Shown here one piece after another: positions 1-11,711 of a stretch of 64,000 nt of DNA. The notes under the pieces are model-generated. The model worked only from the letters and a program-made list of their open reading frames with translations. It was not told the DNA's origin and searched no databases. The position numbers were made by a program, and so were the translations under genes. Each line of letters begins with the position of its first letter. Positions within the stretch are counted from its first letter, which is position 1. This DNA comes from Cherax quadricarinatus (Eukaryota; Arthropoda; Malacostraca; Decapoda; Parastacidae): assembly GCF_038502225.1 (NCBI RefSeq), contig NC_091298.1, forward strand, positions 44,240,183 through 44,304,182. The letters are read 5' to 3'.

Positions 1-1573
1 TCACCATAGTGAACACCAGTGTTGTTTACTCACCTTAGTGAACACCTGGGTTGTTTTACACACCATAGTGAACACCAGTGTTGTTTACGCACCATAGTGA
101 ACACCAGTGTTGTTTACTCACCATAGTGAACACCAGTGTTGTTTACGCACCATAGTGAACACCAGTGTTGTTTACGCACCATAGTGAACACCGGAGTTGT
201 TTACTCATCATAGTGAACACCAGTGTTGTTTACGCACCATAGTGAACACCGGTGTTGTTTACTCATCATAGTGAACACCAGTGTTGTTTACTCACCATAG
301 TGAATACCAGTGTTGTTTACTCACCATAGTGAACACCAGTGTTGGTTACTCATCATAGTGAACACCAGTGTTGTTTACTCACCATAGTGAACACCAGTGT
401 TGTTTACTCACCATAGTGAACACCAGTGTTGTTTACGCACCATAGTGAACATCAGTGTTGTTTACTCACCATAGTGAACACCAGTGTTGTTTACTCACCA
501 TAGTGAACACCAGTGTTGTTTACTCACCATAGTGAACACCAGTGTTGTTTACGCACCATAGTGAACACCGGTGTTGTTTACTCATCATAGTGAACACCAG
601 TGTTGTTTACTCACCATAGTGAACACCAGTGTTGTTTACTCATCATAGTGAACACCAGTGTTGTTTACTCACCATAGTGAACACCAGTGTTGTTTACGCA
701 CCATAGTGAACACCAGTGTTGTTTACTCATCATAGTGAACACCAGTGTTGTTTACTCACCATAGTGAACACCAGTGTTGTTTACGCACCATAGTGAACAC
801 CTGGGTTGTTTTACGCACCATAGTGAACACCTGGGTTGTTTACGCACCTTAGTGAACACCTGGGTTATTTTACGCACCATAGTGAACACCAGTGTTGTTT
901 ACGCACCATAGTGAACACCTGGGTTGTTTTACGCACCATAGTGAACACCAGTGTTGTTTACGCACCATAGTGAACACCTGGGTTGTTTTACGCACCATAG
1001 TGAACACCTGGGTTGTTTTACGCACCATAGTGATCACCTGGGTTGTTTTACGCACCATAGTGAACACGAGTGTTTACGCACCATAGTGAACACCTGGGTT
1101 GTTTACGCACCTTAGTGAACACCTGGGTTGTTTTACGCACCATAGTGAACACCTGGGTTGTTTTACGCACCTTAGTGAACACCTGGGTTGTTTACGCACC
1201 ATAGTGAACACCTGGGTTGTTTTACGCACCATAGTGAACACGAGTGTTGTTTACGCACCATAGTGAACACCAGCGTTGTTTGCTCACCATAGTGAACACC
1301 TTGGTTGTTTACGCACCATAGTGAACACCAGTGTTGTTTACGCACCATAGTGAACACCAGCGTTGTTTACGCACCATAGTGAACACCAGCGTTGTTTACG
1401 CACCATAGTGAACACCAGCGTTGTTTACGCACCATAGTGAACACCAGTGTTGTTTACACACCATAGTGAACACCAGTGTTGTTTACGCACCATAGTGAAC
1501 ACCAGTGTTGTTTACGCACCATAGTGAACACCAGTGTTGTTTACGCACCATAGTGAACACGAGTGTTGTTTAT
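1..1573. repeat. 29-bp minisatellite, about 53 copies, open at window start
   Basis: Head-to-tail units of about 29 bp (30 in the CTGGG variant), core CACCATAGTGAACACCAGTG. The array runs off the left edge, so its true size is unknown. Two main variants, 'CCAGTGTTG' and 'CCTGGGTTG', are interspersed, with the second concentrated at 790-1240. The unit holds a short palindrome, AACACCAGTGTT. ORFs inside it are repeat artefacts. Confidence 0.97.
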
Positions 1574-1872
1574 TCACTAATGTTGTTCTTGCAAAACTTT
1601 TTTTTGATTAGCCAATTGTCGTATTACGACGGTATAAAATTTATTCACTAATTTATATTAACAGGTGAAGGTACAAGGTGAACTATAAGTGAAGGTGTAA
1701 CACTAACTACATGTGAAAACGTAAGATGTACTACAGGTGAAGATGCGCTCAAAAATGACCTCATTAACAACAGAAGTTCGTGGGGCGACAGAATATGTTT
1801 CTGCCAGGTCACCATATACTTCTCAGTTTGTTGAATAAGGTACCAATGTTTCCCTTCTTGTACTTGCTGCCT
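1574..1872. other. Non-coding spacer with degenerate AGGTGAA motifs
   Basis: No gene seen. Between 1663 and 1747 there are several imperfect copies of a motif like 'ACTACAGGTGAAGGTGTA'. Complementary motifs (TTCACCTGTAGTTCAC) occur at 35757-35850, so both may be worn remnants of one old short tandem repeat. Confidence 0.5.
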
Positions 1873-2102
1873 TATACTCTTGCAGGTCTCACTGTTCTTT
1901 GTGTTCTGGGTTACAAATCATACTCTTGCAGGTCACACTGTTCTTTGTGTTCTGTGTTACATATCATAGTCTTGCAGGTCACACTGTTATTTGTGTTCTG
2001 GGTTACATATCATACTCTTGCAGGTCACACTGTTCTTTGTGTTCTGGGTTACATATCATACTCTTGCAGGTCACACTGTTCTTTGTGTTCTGGGTTACAT
2101 AT
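1873..2102. repeat. 46-bp minisatellite, 5 copies
   Basis: Five 46-bp units containing CTTGCAGGTCACACTGTTCT, exactly 230 bp. Because 46 is not a multiple of 3, the three overlapping plus-strand ORFs here are phase-shifted translations of the same repeat. The array sits at the left edge of segmental copy A; the matching edge of copy B (about 15125-15145) has only one related unit-like stretch. Confidence 0.93.
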
Positions 2103-3328
2103 CTCAAGCTTCTTTCTATATTATTGAACGAGTTGGATCAATTCTATTTATGTTAAAACAACAATATCAACATTCATCTCCTCACCTGAGATATGTGCTG
2201 CTAGATCTGAACTTGTTCAGAATAATTAGAACCTTGTTCCAAACTTCATTTAAGATTACAATCTCCATTTACTGGCTTAGTAACGTATCTTATTTAATTG
2301 ATGTAAACACTAAGATAATTCAAATCAATATACACATTGTTAGGGGAAAATATTTAAATACTCGCACCGGATTTTCTAGAAGAATTTCACATTACAATGC
2401 CAAATTGTTGAAAATTAATTTTCGAAATTTTCTTGTTTGAAAATTAAAATAAAACATTAAGTAAAAATTAGTGCATAATAATGCCATACAACTCAAGAGG
2501 GGGACGTTGAAAGCTGTGAACCCCAAACACAGCATCTCCTCACAGAGGAACTTAACTTTTCAAGAGTAACCACCCCACTGAGCACATTCCATATATGATG
2601 TTATAACATAAATGTTTTAATATCATGATATACAGACTGATGTAATTACAAGGGAGGACACACAGAAATCTGCGCCTCATAATTACACTCGCCTTGGAAG
2701 GTTCGACTGTAGTCCAGCCAGACAAGAACAAGTCCTCAACCAGCTACACCACAATGGAGTGGCCACTTACTGAGAAATCCAGACGTCTACTTATGCTGCA
2801 GCAGAGTGTACTTACTTAACTGAATTATTTTCCGATATAAAAATTTTGTAAGCATATTTCTGTACGTTTTTTCTAATACTTAGGTGAGTGTTTTGCATGT
2901 GTTTCTCTGTACGAACAATAATACTGCTACAAACTGACAAAACTTTATTTTCCTTATGTTTTCTAAATGTCAAAGACGAAAATATTTAAATATACACACA
3001 CAAAAAATAATCATTGATATATACACTAACTCATGAGTACATAGCTTCATTAAGTTATCAAGTTATATTAATAAAGTTTTCTTTAAAGTGCAACTTAGTC
3101 GTTATATAAGTTTTGTTGAATTTAATATGTCAGTATAAAGACTGACGCACATATCCAGCTCCTTTCCTCAGTTCAACCTGTTCTATTCTGCTCATATTTT
3201 GTCTCTTCTACCACTCCATCAACCACAGTTCCAACACACGCTTTACCTCCCATAATCAACACACACAATTATTCTACTATAATTATTACAAATTTTAATG
3301 TTTATATTCCGATATCAAGAAACTACAA
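2103..3328. repeat. Segmental duplicate, copy A (backbone)
   Basis: Non-coding segment that aligns colinearly with 15131-16300. The flanks match only loosely, with many substitutions and indels, but the order of landmarks is kept: 'CAGAATAATTAGAACCTTGTT', 'ATTTCTGTACGTTTTTT', 'ATGTTTTCTAAATGT', 'AAGTTTTGTTGA'. No convincing ORF. Homology resumes after the 44-bp array, at 4011-4440. See the conserved core at 2461-2800. Confidence 0.8.
2461..2800. other. 340-bp core, about 98% identical to 15541-15880
   Basis: Offset to the second copy is exactly 13,080 bp over the whole block, with no indels. I count six to eight substitutions (for example AAGCTG/AAGTTG, ACCACCCC/ACCATCCC, ATTACAAG/ATTACGAG). 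The flanks on both sides are much more diverged. A 68-codon frame at 15774-15983 crosses the core's end but ends in a poly-T stretch and is not kept as a shared ORF. What the block encodes, if anything, is unknown. Confidence 0.85.
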
Positions 3329-3968
3329 ACTTTATCACTGTTAATATTTGTATATCTTCCCTTCTTGTACAAACTTTATCACTGTTAATCTTCCCTTCTT
3401 GTACAAACTTTATCACTGTTAATGTTTGTATATCTTCCCTTCTTGTACAAACTTTATCACTGTTAACGTTTGTATATCTTCCCTTCTTGTACAAACTTTA
3501 TCACTGTTAATATTTGTATATCTTCCCTTCTTGTACAAACTTTATCACTGTTAATGTTTGTATATCTTCCCTTCTTGTACAAATTTTATCACTGTTAATG
3601 TTTGTATATCTTCCCTTCTTGTACAAACTTTATCACTGTTAATGTTTGTATATCTTCCCTTCTTGTACAAACTTTATCACTGTTAATGTTTGTATATCTT
3701 CCCTTCTTGTACAAACTTTATCACTGTTAATGTTTGTATATCTTCCCTTCTTGTACAAACTTTATCACTGTTAATGTTTGTATATCTTCCCTTCTTGTAC
3801 AAACTTTATCACTGTTAATGTTTGTATATCTTCCCTTCTTGTACAAACTTTATCACTGTTAATGTTTGTATATCTTCCCTTCTTGTACAAACTTTATCAC
3901 TGTTAATCTTCCCTTCTTGTACAAACTTTATCACTGTTAATGTTTGTATATCTTCCCTTCTTGTACAA
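3329..3968. repeat. 44-bp minisatellite, 15 copies
   Basis: Units of 44 bp containing ACTTTATCACTGTTAATG and TATATCTTCCCTTCTTGTAC. Two copies lack the same 10 bp (GTTTGTATAT), so the length is 15x44-20 = 640. Absent from segmental copy B, where the backbone passes straight through, so the array arose after the duplication or was lost from B. Confidence 0.96.
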
Positions 3969-4035
3969 ACACACTCAACAAACACTTCAACAATTCTTGT
4001 ACTTTATTTCACCTGCTTTATACGTTCCATTAATC

Positions 4036-4285
4036 CATACTAAGTTTCCCACTATTAACCTGCTGACTGCTTCATTCACTTCCTTCATACTAAGTTTCCC
4101 ACTATTAACCTGCTGACTGCTTCATTCACTTCCTTCATACTAAGTTTCCCACTATTAACCTGCTGACTGCTTCATTCACTTCCTTCATACTAAGTTTCCC
4201 ACTATTAACCTGCTGACTGCTTCATTCACTTCCTTCATACTAAGTTTCCCACTATTAGCCTGCTGACTGCTTCATTCACTTCCTT
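4036..4285. repeat. 50-bp minisatellite in left palindrome arm, 5 copies
   Basis: Units of 50 bp containing CATACTAAGTTTCCCACTAT and TGACTGCTTCATTCACTTCC. Segmental copy B (16296-16350) holds a single diverged version of this unit. Confidence 0.95.
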
Positions 4286-4663
4286 CATACTCACTTATTT
4301 TAAATTGACTTCCTTCTTACTCTGTTTTTATTTATTTACTTTATATTCACTTTCCTCATATTCTCCTCGTTCATTCTCACTAATTTCGTATTTATTTCCT
4401 TAAAACTTACGTCCTTCAAATTCACTTACTGCAAACTTCCTTCATCAGTATTTCTTTCATTTCCACTTTTTTCATATTCACTTCATTCATACTTCCTCCA
4501 TTCTTGCTGCGTTTATATTCATTTCCTATATTTTCCATTCTTACTTCCTTCAGAACTCCTGTAAACTTCAGTCATCACTATCACAGCTTCGCTGGCAGCG
4601 TCGCTGCTACTGATACACACATATATGCACATGTATACATATTATTATTTTATTTTATTATCA

Positions 4664-4740
4664 CACTGGCCGATTCCCACCGAGGCCAGTTTTTCTTTTT
4701 CGGGTCACCCTGCCTCGGTGGGAATCGGCCAGTGTGATAA
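4664..4740. mobile_element. RTE-like LINE 3' tail at palindrome centre
   Basis: The plus-strand text around the spacer, TTTTTCTTTTTCGGGTCACC followed by CTGCCTCGGTGGGAATCGGC and then (ATAAA)-rich sequence, matches the 3' end of the RTE-like LINEs at 52125-52172 and 63480-63533. The left arm holds the inverse of the last part. So the palindrome's turn-round point lies inside a LINE tail. Confidence 0.75.
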
Positions 4741-5112
4741 TAAAATAAAATAATAATATGTATACATGTGCATATATGTGTGTATCAGTAGCAGCGACGC
4801 TGCCAGCGAAGCTGTGATAGTCATGACTGAAGTTTACAGGAGTTCTGAAGGAAGTAAGAATGGAAAATATAGGAAATGAATATAAACGCAGCAAGAATGG
4901 AGGAAGTATGAATGAAGTGAATATGAAAAAAGTGGAAATGAAAGAAATACTGATGAAGGAAGTTTGCAGTAAGTGAATTTGAAGGACGTAAGTTTTAAGG
5001 AAATAAATACGAAATTAGTGAGAATGAACGAGGAGAATATGAGGAAAGTGAATATAAAGTAAATAAATAAAAACAGAGTAAGAAGGAAGTCAATTTAAAA
5101 TAAGTGAGTATG

Positions 5113-5462
5113 AAGGAAGTGAATGAAGCAGTCAGCAGGTTAATAGTGGGAAACTTAGTATGAAGGAAGTGAATGAAGCAGTCAGCAGGTTAATAGTGGG
5201 AAACTTAGTATGAAGGAAGTGAATGAAGCAGTCAGCAGGTTAATAGTGGGAAACTTAGTATGAAGGAAGTGAATGAAGCAGTCAATAGGTTAATAGTGGG
5301 AAACTTAGTATGAAGGAAGTGAATGAAGCAGTCAATAGGTTAATAGTGGGAAACTTAGTATGAAGGAAGTGAATGAAGCAGTCAGCAGGTTAATAGTGGG
5401 AAACTTAGTATGAAGGAAGTGAATGAAGCAGTCAGCAGGTTAATAGTGGGAAACTTAGTATG
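5113..5462. repeat. 50-bp minisatellite in right palindrome arm, 7 copies
   Basis: Inverse-complement of the left-arm array, seven exact 50-bp units; two carry 'CAATAGG' in place of 'CAGCAGG'. Confidence 0.95.
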
Positions 5463-5482
5463 GATTAATGGAACGTATAAAG

Positions 5483-7476
5483 AAGGGTGCTTTACACTAC
5501 AGTTTTTAAACTGCAACATTAACACCCCTCCTTCAGAGTGCAGGCACTGTACTTCCCATCTCCAGGACTCAAGTCCGGCCTGCCGGTTTCCCTGAACCAC
5601 TTCATAAATGTTACTTTGCTCACACTCCAACAGCACGTCAAGTATTAAAAACCATTTGTCTCCATTCACTCCTATCAAACACGCTCACGCATGCCTGCTG
5701 GAAGTCCAAGCCCCTCGCACACAAAACCTCCTTTACCCCCTCCCTCCAACCTTTCCTAGGCCGACCCCTACCCCGCCTTCCTTCCACTACAGACTGATAC
5801 ACTCTTGAAGTTATTCTGTTTCGCTCCATTCTCTCCACATGTCCGAACCACCTCAACAACCCTTCCTCAGCCCTCTGGACAACAGTTTTGGTAATCCCGC
5901 ACCTCCTCCTAACTTCCAAACTACGAATTCTCTGCATTATATTCACACCACACATTGCTCTCAGACATGACATCTCCACTGCCTCCAGCCTTCTCCTCGC
6001 TGCAACATTCATCACCCATGCTTCACACCCATATAAGAGCGTTGGTAAAACTATACTCTCATACATTCCCCTCTTTGCCTCCAAGGACAAAGTTCTTTGT
6101 CTCCACAGACTCCTAAGTGCACCACTCACCCTTTTCCCCTCATCAGTTCTATGATTCACCTCATCTTTCATAGACCCATCTGCTGACACGTCCACTCCCA
6201 AATATCTGAATACATTCACCTCCTCCATACTCTCTCCCTCCAATCTGATATCCAATCTTTCATCACCTAATCTTTTTGTTATCCTCATAACCTTACTCTT
6301 TCCTGTATTCACTTTCAATTTTCTTCTTTTGCACACCCTACCAAATTCATCCACCAATCTCTGCAACTTCTCTTCAGAATCTCCCAAGAGCACAGTGTCA
6401 TCAGCAAAGAGCAACTGTGACAACTCCCACTTTATGTGTGATTCTTTATCTTTTAACTCCACGCCTCTTGCCAAGACCCTCGCATTTACTTCTCTTACAA
6501 CCCCATCTATAAATATATTAAACAACCACGGTGACATCACACATCCTTGTCTAAGGCCTACTTTTACTGGGAAATAATTTCCCTCTTTCCTACATACTCT
6601 AACTTTAGCCTCACTATCCTCGTAAAAACTCTTCACTGCTTTCAGTAACCTACCTCCTACACCATACACCTGCAACATCTGCCACATTGCCCCCCTATCC
6701 ACCCTGTCATACGCACTTTCCAAATCCATAAATGCCACAAAGACCTCTTTAGCCTTATCTAAATACTGTTCACTTATATGTTTCACTGTAAACACCTGGT
6801 CCACACACCCCCTACCTTTCCTAAAGCCTCCTTTTTCATCTGCTATCCTATTCTCCGTCTTACTCTTAATTCTTTCAATAATAACTCTACCATACACTTT
6901 GCCAGGTATACTCAACAGACTTATCCCCCTATAATTTTTGCACTCTCTTTTATCCCCTTTGCCTTTATACAAAGGAACTATGCATGCTCTCTGCCAATCC
7001 CTAGGTACCTTACCCTCTTCCATACATTTATTAAATAATTGCACCAACCACTCCAAAACTATATCCCCACCTGCTTTTAACATTTCTATCTTTATCCAAT
7101 CAATCCCGGCTGCCTTACCCCCTTTCATTTTACCTACTGCCTCACGAACTTCCCCCACACTCACAACTGGCTCTTCCTCACTCCTACAAGATGTTGTTCC
7201 TCCTTACCCTATACACGAAATCACAGCTTCCCTATCTTCATCAACATTTAACAATTCCTCAAAATATTCCCTCCATCTTCCCAATACCTCTAACTCTCCA
7301 TTTAATAACTCTCCTCTCCTATTTTTAACTGACAAATCCATTTGTTCTCTAGGCTTTCTTAACTTGTTAATCTCACTCCAAAACTTTTTCTTATTTTCAA
7401 CAAAATTTGTTGATAACATCTCACCCACTCTCTCATTTGCACATGCACAATCATGCATATGAATACATATGTTCAA
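5483..7476 (-). mobile_element. RTE-like non-LTR retrotransposon, truncated at both ends
   Basis: Minus-strand LINE copy. The 3' UTR (about 5483-5637) parallels the 3' UTR at 63196-63530 (GGGATTCAGGGAAACCGG, GACTTGAGTCCTGG) but stops at 'AAAGCACCCTTCT', where the palindrome's right arm begins; the last 100 or so bases of the element are missing here. At the 5' end the apurinic endonuclease is absent, so the copy starts in the linker upstream of the reverse transcriptase. A CA-rich microsatellite follows at about 7505. Confidence 0.92.
5638..7476 (-). pseudogene. RTE-like LINE reverse transcriptase, one nonsense codon
   Basis: Reverse transcriptase for target-primed insertion. One frame runs 7476 to 5638, cut by a single in-frame stop at 7204-7206, where the sister copy at 61.5 kb has a sense codon. 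Visible order: linker (KFWSEINKLRKP, WREYFEELLN); fingers (KGGKAAGID, CKNYRGISLLS); motif A MDLESAYDRVD; motif B GLRQGCVMSPWLFN; motif C FADDTVLL; thumb and C-terminal region with YGCEAWV and RWFGHVERM; a basic RGRGRPRKGW patch near the end. Catalytic aspartates are intact. The C-terminal RWFGH...GRGRPRK pattern is typical of the RTE clade (family knowledge). No endonuclease is present, so this copy is not autonomous. Confidence 0.93.
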
Positions 7477-8394
7477 GTATGCATTCGTACAAATACAAAA
7501 AATGTTTCACACATACACACACAATACATACACACAATACATAAACACAATACATACACACAATACATACACACAGTACTTACACCACTGTGATGGTCAC
7601 CAAGTCTAAGAATATTCTTGTTTGTACCTTGTCGTTGTTTTCATCTTACTCGAGCGAGATAATTCTATAACACTTATATCTGATTCCCTTTTGCGATTAT
7701 GTAATGAATAAGATTATATATAATAATTGGTTATTTATAAATAATAACTGTAATCACGTTTATTTTTATCTCCTTCATTAATTTTGATACAATAGTTTGT
7801 AAAGCGAGTCATTATTTATTTTTATCTTGCAAATGCGGTCTTATGTGCCAAGTCTTTGACATATTTACTTGGGACAGTTTTTTTGTGACGGAACTGTGTT
7901 GATGCCACAATTTATACAGAACGGAAAGTTCTTCATGTTTGTCTGGAAGGTCTTGATGAAGTGTAAAGTAAGTCAGGCTACATGGGTAGCTGGTTTTTAA
8001 AAACTGTTTTCAAAAACAGTCTAGAATTACCCTGGGAAGTCGAAAACTCAATATTTCATGTGAAGCATAACAGAAATTTTTTTGTGAAATTTAAAACCCA
8101 CTCTGTGATTACATGTTCGTCATGAAGACTTCAAAATTTAGCCTAAAAAGGAAAAAAAAGTTTCTAATGATTGTTTCAAAAATTTTATTAGTGTTGATGG
8201 TGGACCTTTTATCAACTTTTCATGTTGATGAACAACAAAATATATAGTGTGTCTTAAGCTTTAGCCTTTTAGTCTTTGTTGCAGCAGACAATGTTTTCTC
8301 TGATTTTTAACAATACTCTAACTACTAACTGTTTCTGTCAAAAAAGTAACAGTTAACATACCTGTACATGTCGTGTTCTTGGTTATGTTTAACA
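7477..8394. other. Non-coding, AT-rich, with CA-rich microsatellite
   Basis: 7505-7590 is an imperfect (ACACAATACAT)-type microsatellite directly upstream of the LINE's truncated 5' end. From 7600 to 8390 I see no gene, no array and no recognisable element. Confidence 0.6.
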
Positions 8395-9053
8395 CTTTTT
8401 CCAACTACTCAGACCAACTAGAATGTATCACTAATACTTGCACAAGGGATGAACATGGGGAATATATAATAGCTAAATTCAAATCCAAATACCTACAAAA
8501 ACCTCTCACAGTGATAAACTTCTACAGAGTTCCACAGTCAAACATTAGCCGTTTTAGTGACAACCTAGGAAGTATGATAACTGATGCATGCATGAACAAA
8601 GATCACTTACTACTCTCAGGTGACTTCAATATAAATCTCCTACAAGACCAGGACCCACACGTTACTGAATTCACAAACACTGTGAGTAACTGCATGTTGC
8701 TACCAACAGTAACAAAACCTACAAGAGTTATAGAGACTAGTGTTTCCCTACTTGACCACATCTGGACCAACACCATATCCCCCTTAAGATCAGGCATAAT
8801 CACAGATAATACCACAGATCACTACCCTACCTTCCTCATAACAAACCTTGGTAAATTACCCCTAGACACCACTAAAATCACTTTCAGACTTCACAATGAG
8901 GCAACTATCAATAACTTCACAGCAGCAGTGACAAACATTGACTGGCACACTGAGCTAGAAATCTACACAGATATTGACGAATGTATTAATAATTTTCTAA
9001 AAAAGACCCAATACCTCTATAACAAGCACTGCTCTAAAAAACTAAACAGATGA
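8373..9053 (+). pseudogene. LINE apurinic-like endonuclease, 5'-truncated
   Basis: C-terminal two thirds of an exonuclease-endonuclease-phosphatase domain that would nick target DNA. Visible motifs: LLLSGDFNINLL (residues about 81-92), SLLDHIWTN (about 125-133) and the terminal TDHYPTF block (about 147-153), where most relatives have S/T-D-H. The N-terminal metal-binding residues (N, E) are missing because the element starts inside the domain. Homology probably begins near residue 12; the first residues are flanking sequence. The frame ends at a stop that overlaps the start of the linker frame, consistent with a small frame change. Confidence 0.88.
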
Positions 9054-9642
9054 CTTCAAAGAGACTGAACAGTCCCTGGCTAACACCAAGTATCCTCAAA
9101 TCCATAAATACAAAGCACCTATACGAAAAACAGTACAGAATGGGTCACATAACCAGAGACCAAACAAAACGTTACTCGTCAATCCTAACCAGCCTGATAA
9201 GAAGGGCTAAAAAATTGTATTATGAGAACAGATTATCCAACTTACGAGGTGACATAAAAAAGACCTGGAAAACCCTATCAGAAATACTAGGAACAAAAAA
9301 GATAACACGAAATAGCGAAATTGAATTAACAAAACCAGATGAACCTAAACTCCCACCAACAGAAACAGCAAACAGACTCAATGATTTCTTCTCCACTATA
9401 GGAAAAAACCTTGCCAATAAAATCCCAAGCTCAGATACCCCACCCAATGACTACCTCACTGGCAACTACCCGAACACACTGTTTCTAGCTCCGAGTAACC
9501 CAACTGAAGTCTCACTTATTATCAACAAACTAAAAAAACAAGACAAGAGATTTAAATACCTTACCACCCATTATATACAAAAAAAGTGTCACAGGTGCTA
9601 TCACCAATCATTGTAACACTCTTTAACAAATCCATTGAACCC
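9050..9642 (+). pseudogene. LINE linker and start of reverse transcriptase
   Basis: Region between endonuclease and reverse transcriptase: SPWLTPSILKSINTKHLYEK, TSLIRRAKKLYYENRLS, WKTLSEILG, LNDFFSTIGKNLANKI. This is the usual decoration of CR1/Jockey-type proteins. The frame shifts near 9580 into 'VLSPIIVTLFNKSIEPC', which is the normal continuation, and is then cut at about 9643 by the insertion. Confidence 0.85.
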
Positions 9643-10340
9643 TGTGGAAAATTGCATTTATCTGTATGTATAATTATGTACATAACAATAAATGAAAAGA
9701 TAATTATTAGTTATCAGTTAGACAAGTATGAATTTGGGACACCTAGGTCGCAAAAATGTTCCCCTTTGATACCTACCACTGTCATATCCACAAGTTGCTC
9801 TGGACCTATTAATTAAATGAAATATACATACACCAGGAATGCTGGTAAATATATAAATTTGTGGACTGTATATTAAAATTAAAAAATGAGTATATATAAA
9901 CACAATTACATAACAGAAGGAGAATATCTTAAAAACTCACCAATTTGACTGGAGATTAAGGTGTATCATACTCAGAAAACCTCACTCTAACTAAATCTAT
10001 GAAAATAATGCTGGCCAGAATTACACACAAATCTAGAGAGCTTATCTGAGGTTCCTGGAGCTGTCTTGTCCAGTCGTCTGATATCTCAAGTTATGCAGGA
10101 ATGCACATCCACCAATTTCGCCTCCTATTTGAGAGGTGTCAACACAATTTTAACCTCTAGAGCACGAAAAATTCTTCCCATTACACCAACGTTTGTACAA
10201 AATTCAAAACCAAGATGGCGAGTCTAATGCGCATGCGCAGAGCCTCCCTGTCGGCTCCATTCTCTTCTTTTAAAAATACACTTTTAATCAAGTTTATTTA
10301 CACAGCATAATATTGGGAAATTATTTTCCACAAATCCTCT
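9643..10340. mobile_element. ~690-bp DNA insertion splitting the LINE, candidate MITE
   Basis: LINE codons run to 'CCCTGT' (9640-9645) and resume in frame at 10341 'ACTTTTCCTACAG', so everything between is foreign. Near the ends lie a 10-bp inverted pair, TGTGGAAAAT (9643-9652) and ATTTTCCACA (10323-10332). The 8 bp at 9638-9645 (AACCCTGT) and 10333-10340 (AATCCTCT) match at 6 of 8 places and could be a worn target duplication. No transposase ORF. The superfamily is unknown; the 8-bp spacing would fit hAT, but the end sequence is not a recognised hAT terminus. Confidence 0.7.
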
Positions 10341-11711
10341 ACTTTTCCTACAGTTCTCAAAGTAGCAAGGGTCACCCCTATCCATAAAGGAGGAGACCAC
10401 ACAGACTGAATAACTATAGGTCAATATCCAACTTACACCCTCTCTCTAAAATCTTTGAAAAATTAATCCATAAGAGTATCTATTCCTACCTCATCTCCCA
10501 CAACATACTCAACCCCTGTAAATTTGGGTTCAGGCCTAATAAAAGCACTACTGATGCTATTATCTACATGCTAGAACATATTTATACAGCAATAGAGAAA
10601 AAAGAAGTCCCACTGGGGATCTTCATTGACTTACGTAAAGCTTTCGATACAGTTGACCACGACTTGCTCCACATAAAATTGTCACACTATGGTATAAGAG
10701 GGCACTCCCTCAACTATCTAAAGTCATACCTCAGCAACAGAAGCCAATATGTGTACACAAATGGGGCAAACTCTTCCGCACAGCCAATTACAGTTGGTGT
10801 CCCACAGGGAAGTGTCCTAGGCCATCTTCTCTTTCTCATATACATAAATGACCTACCAAATGCATCGCAGCTACTCAAACCCACACTATTTACAGATGAC
10901 ACTACATACGTCTACTCTCACCCGAGCCCAGTCATGCTAGCCAATACTGTAAATACCGAATTACAGAAAATATCAACCTGGATGAGGACCAACAAACTTA
11001 CTCTAAACATTGACAAAACCTACTACATTCAGTTTGGTAACAGAGCTGCAGATGTGTCTCTTAACATAATGATAAATGGATCACCTATCACAAAACTCAC
11101 AGAGGGAAAATTCCTAGGAATCCACCTTGATAATAGACTCAAATTTCAAACACATATACAACAAATTTCCAAAAAAATTTCCAAGACCGTAGGCATACTA
11201 TCGAAGATACGGTACTGTGTTCCACAGTCAGCCCTCCTGGCCCTATATCACTCACTTATTTACCCCTATCTCACCTATGGAATTTGTGCATGGGGCTCAA
11301 CAACAATAACGCATCTCAGACCACTAATCACCCAACAAAAGGCTGCAGTCAGAATGATAACAAATTCCCACTACAGACAGCACACTCCACCAATATTCAA
11401 AACTCTAAACCTACTCACAATACAAAACATCCATACTTATTACTGCACATACTACATACATAGAACACTTAACTCTGACATAAACCCTCCCCTCAAACAT
11501 CTTGCCAACCTCAACCGAACACATGACCATAACACAAGGCACAGATCAATCACTCTTTGATGTTCCTCGAGTTCATCTCATGTTATGCAAAAACTCAATG
11601 CACGTAAAAGGCCCTAAAATCTGTAATTCATTACCTGTGAATATAAAGGAAACACTGTCTGCTTATAAATTCAAGTCTCTTCTCAAAAATCACTTACTCA
11701 CCCACAACTAA
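10341..11711 (+). pseudogene. LINE reverse transcriptase with altered FADD box
   Basis: Continues the 8.4-kb LINE. Motifs: LSKIFEKLIHKSIYSYL and NPCKFGFRPNKSTTDA (before 10568, in another frame after a one-base change near 10408); IDLRKAFDTVDHDLL (motif A); VPQGSVLGHLLFLIYINDLP (motif B); LFTDDTTYV (motif C, where F-A-D-D is usual, so A is replaced by T). The C-terminus includes YGICAWGSTT and, in a third frame from about 11545, LFDVPRVHLMLCKNS and CNSLPVNIKETLSAYKFK. Both catalytic aspartates remain, but three frame breaks and the 9.6-kb insertion make it dead. Confidence 0.92.

Larger units (their letters stand above)
4016..5482. repeat. 1.47-kb near-perfect palindrome (inverted duplication)
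   Basis: Left arm 4016-4686, right arm 4712-5482, spacer 25 bp (4687-4711). The arms match base for base over long stretches, with one substitution at the GTCATCACT / AGTCATGAC site and small differences inside the tandem repeats. They differ in length by exactly 100 bp, because the inner 50-bp minisatellite has 5 units on the left and 7 on the right. The left arm continues leftwards into segmental copy A; the right arm joins the 3' UTR of the minus-strand RTE-like LINE at about 5482. The same short peptide can be read outward from both strands, as expected. Confidence 0.95.
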
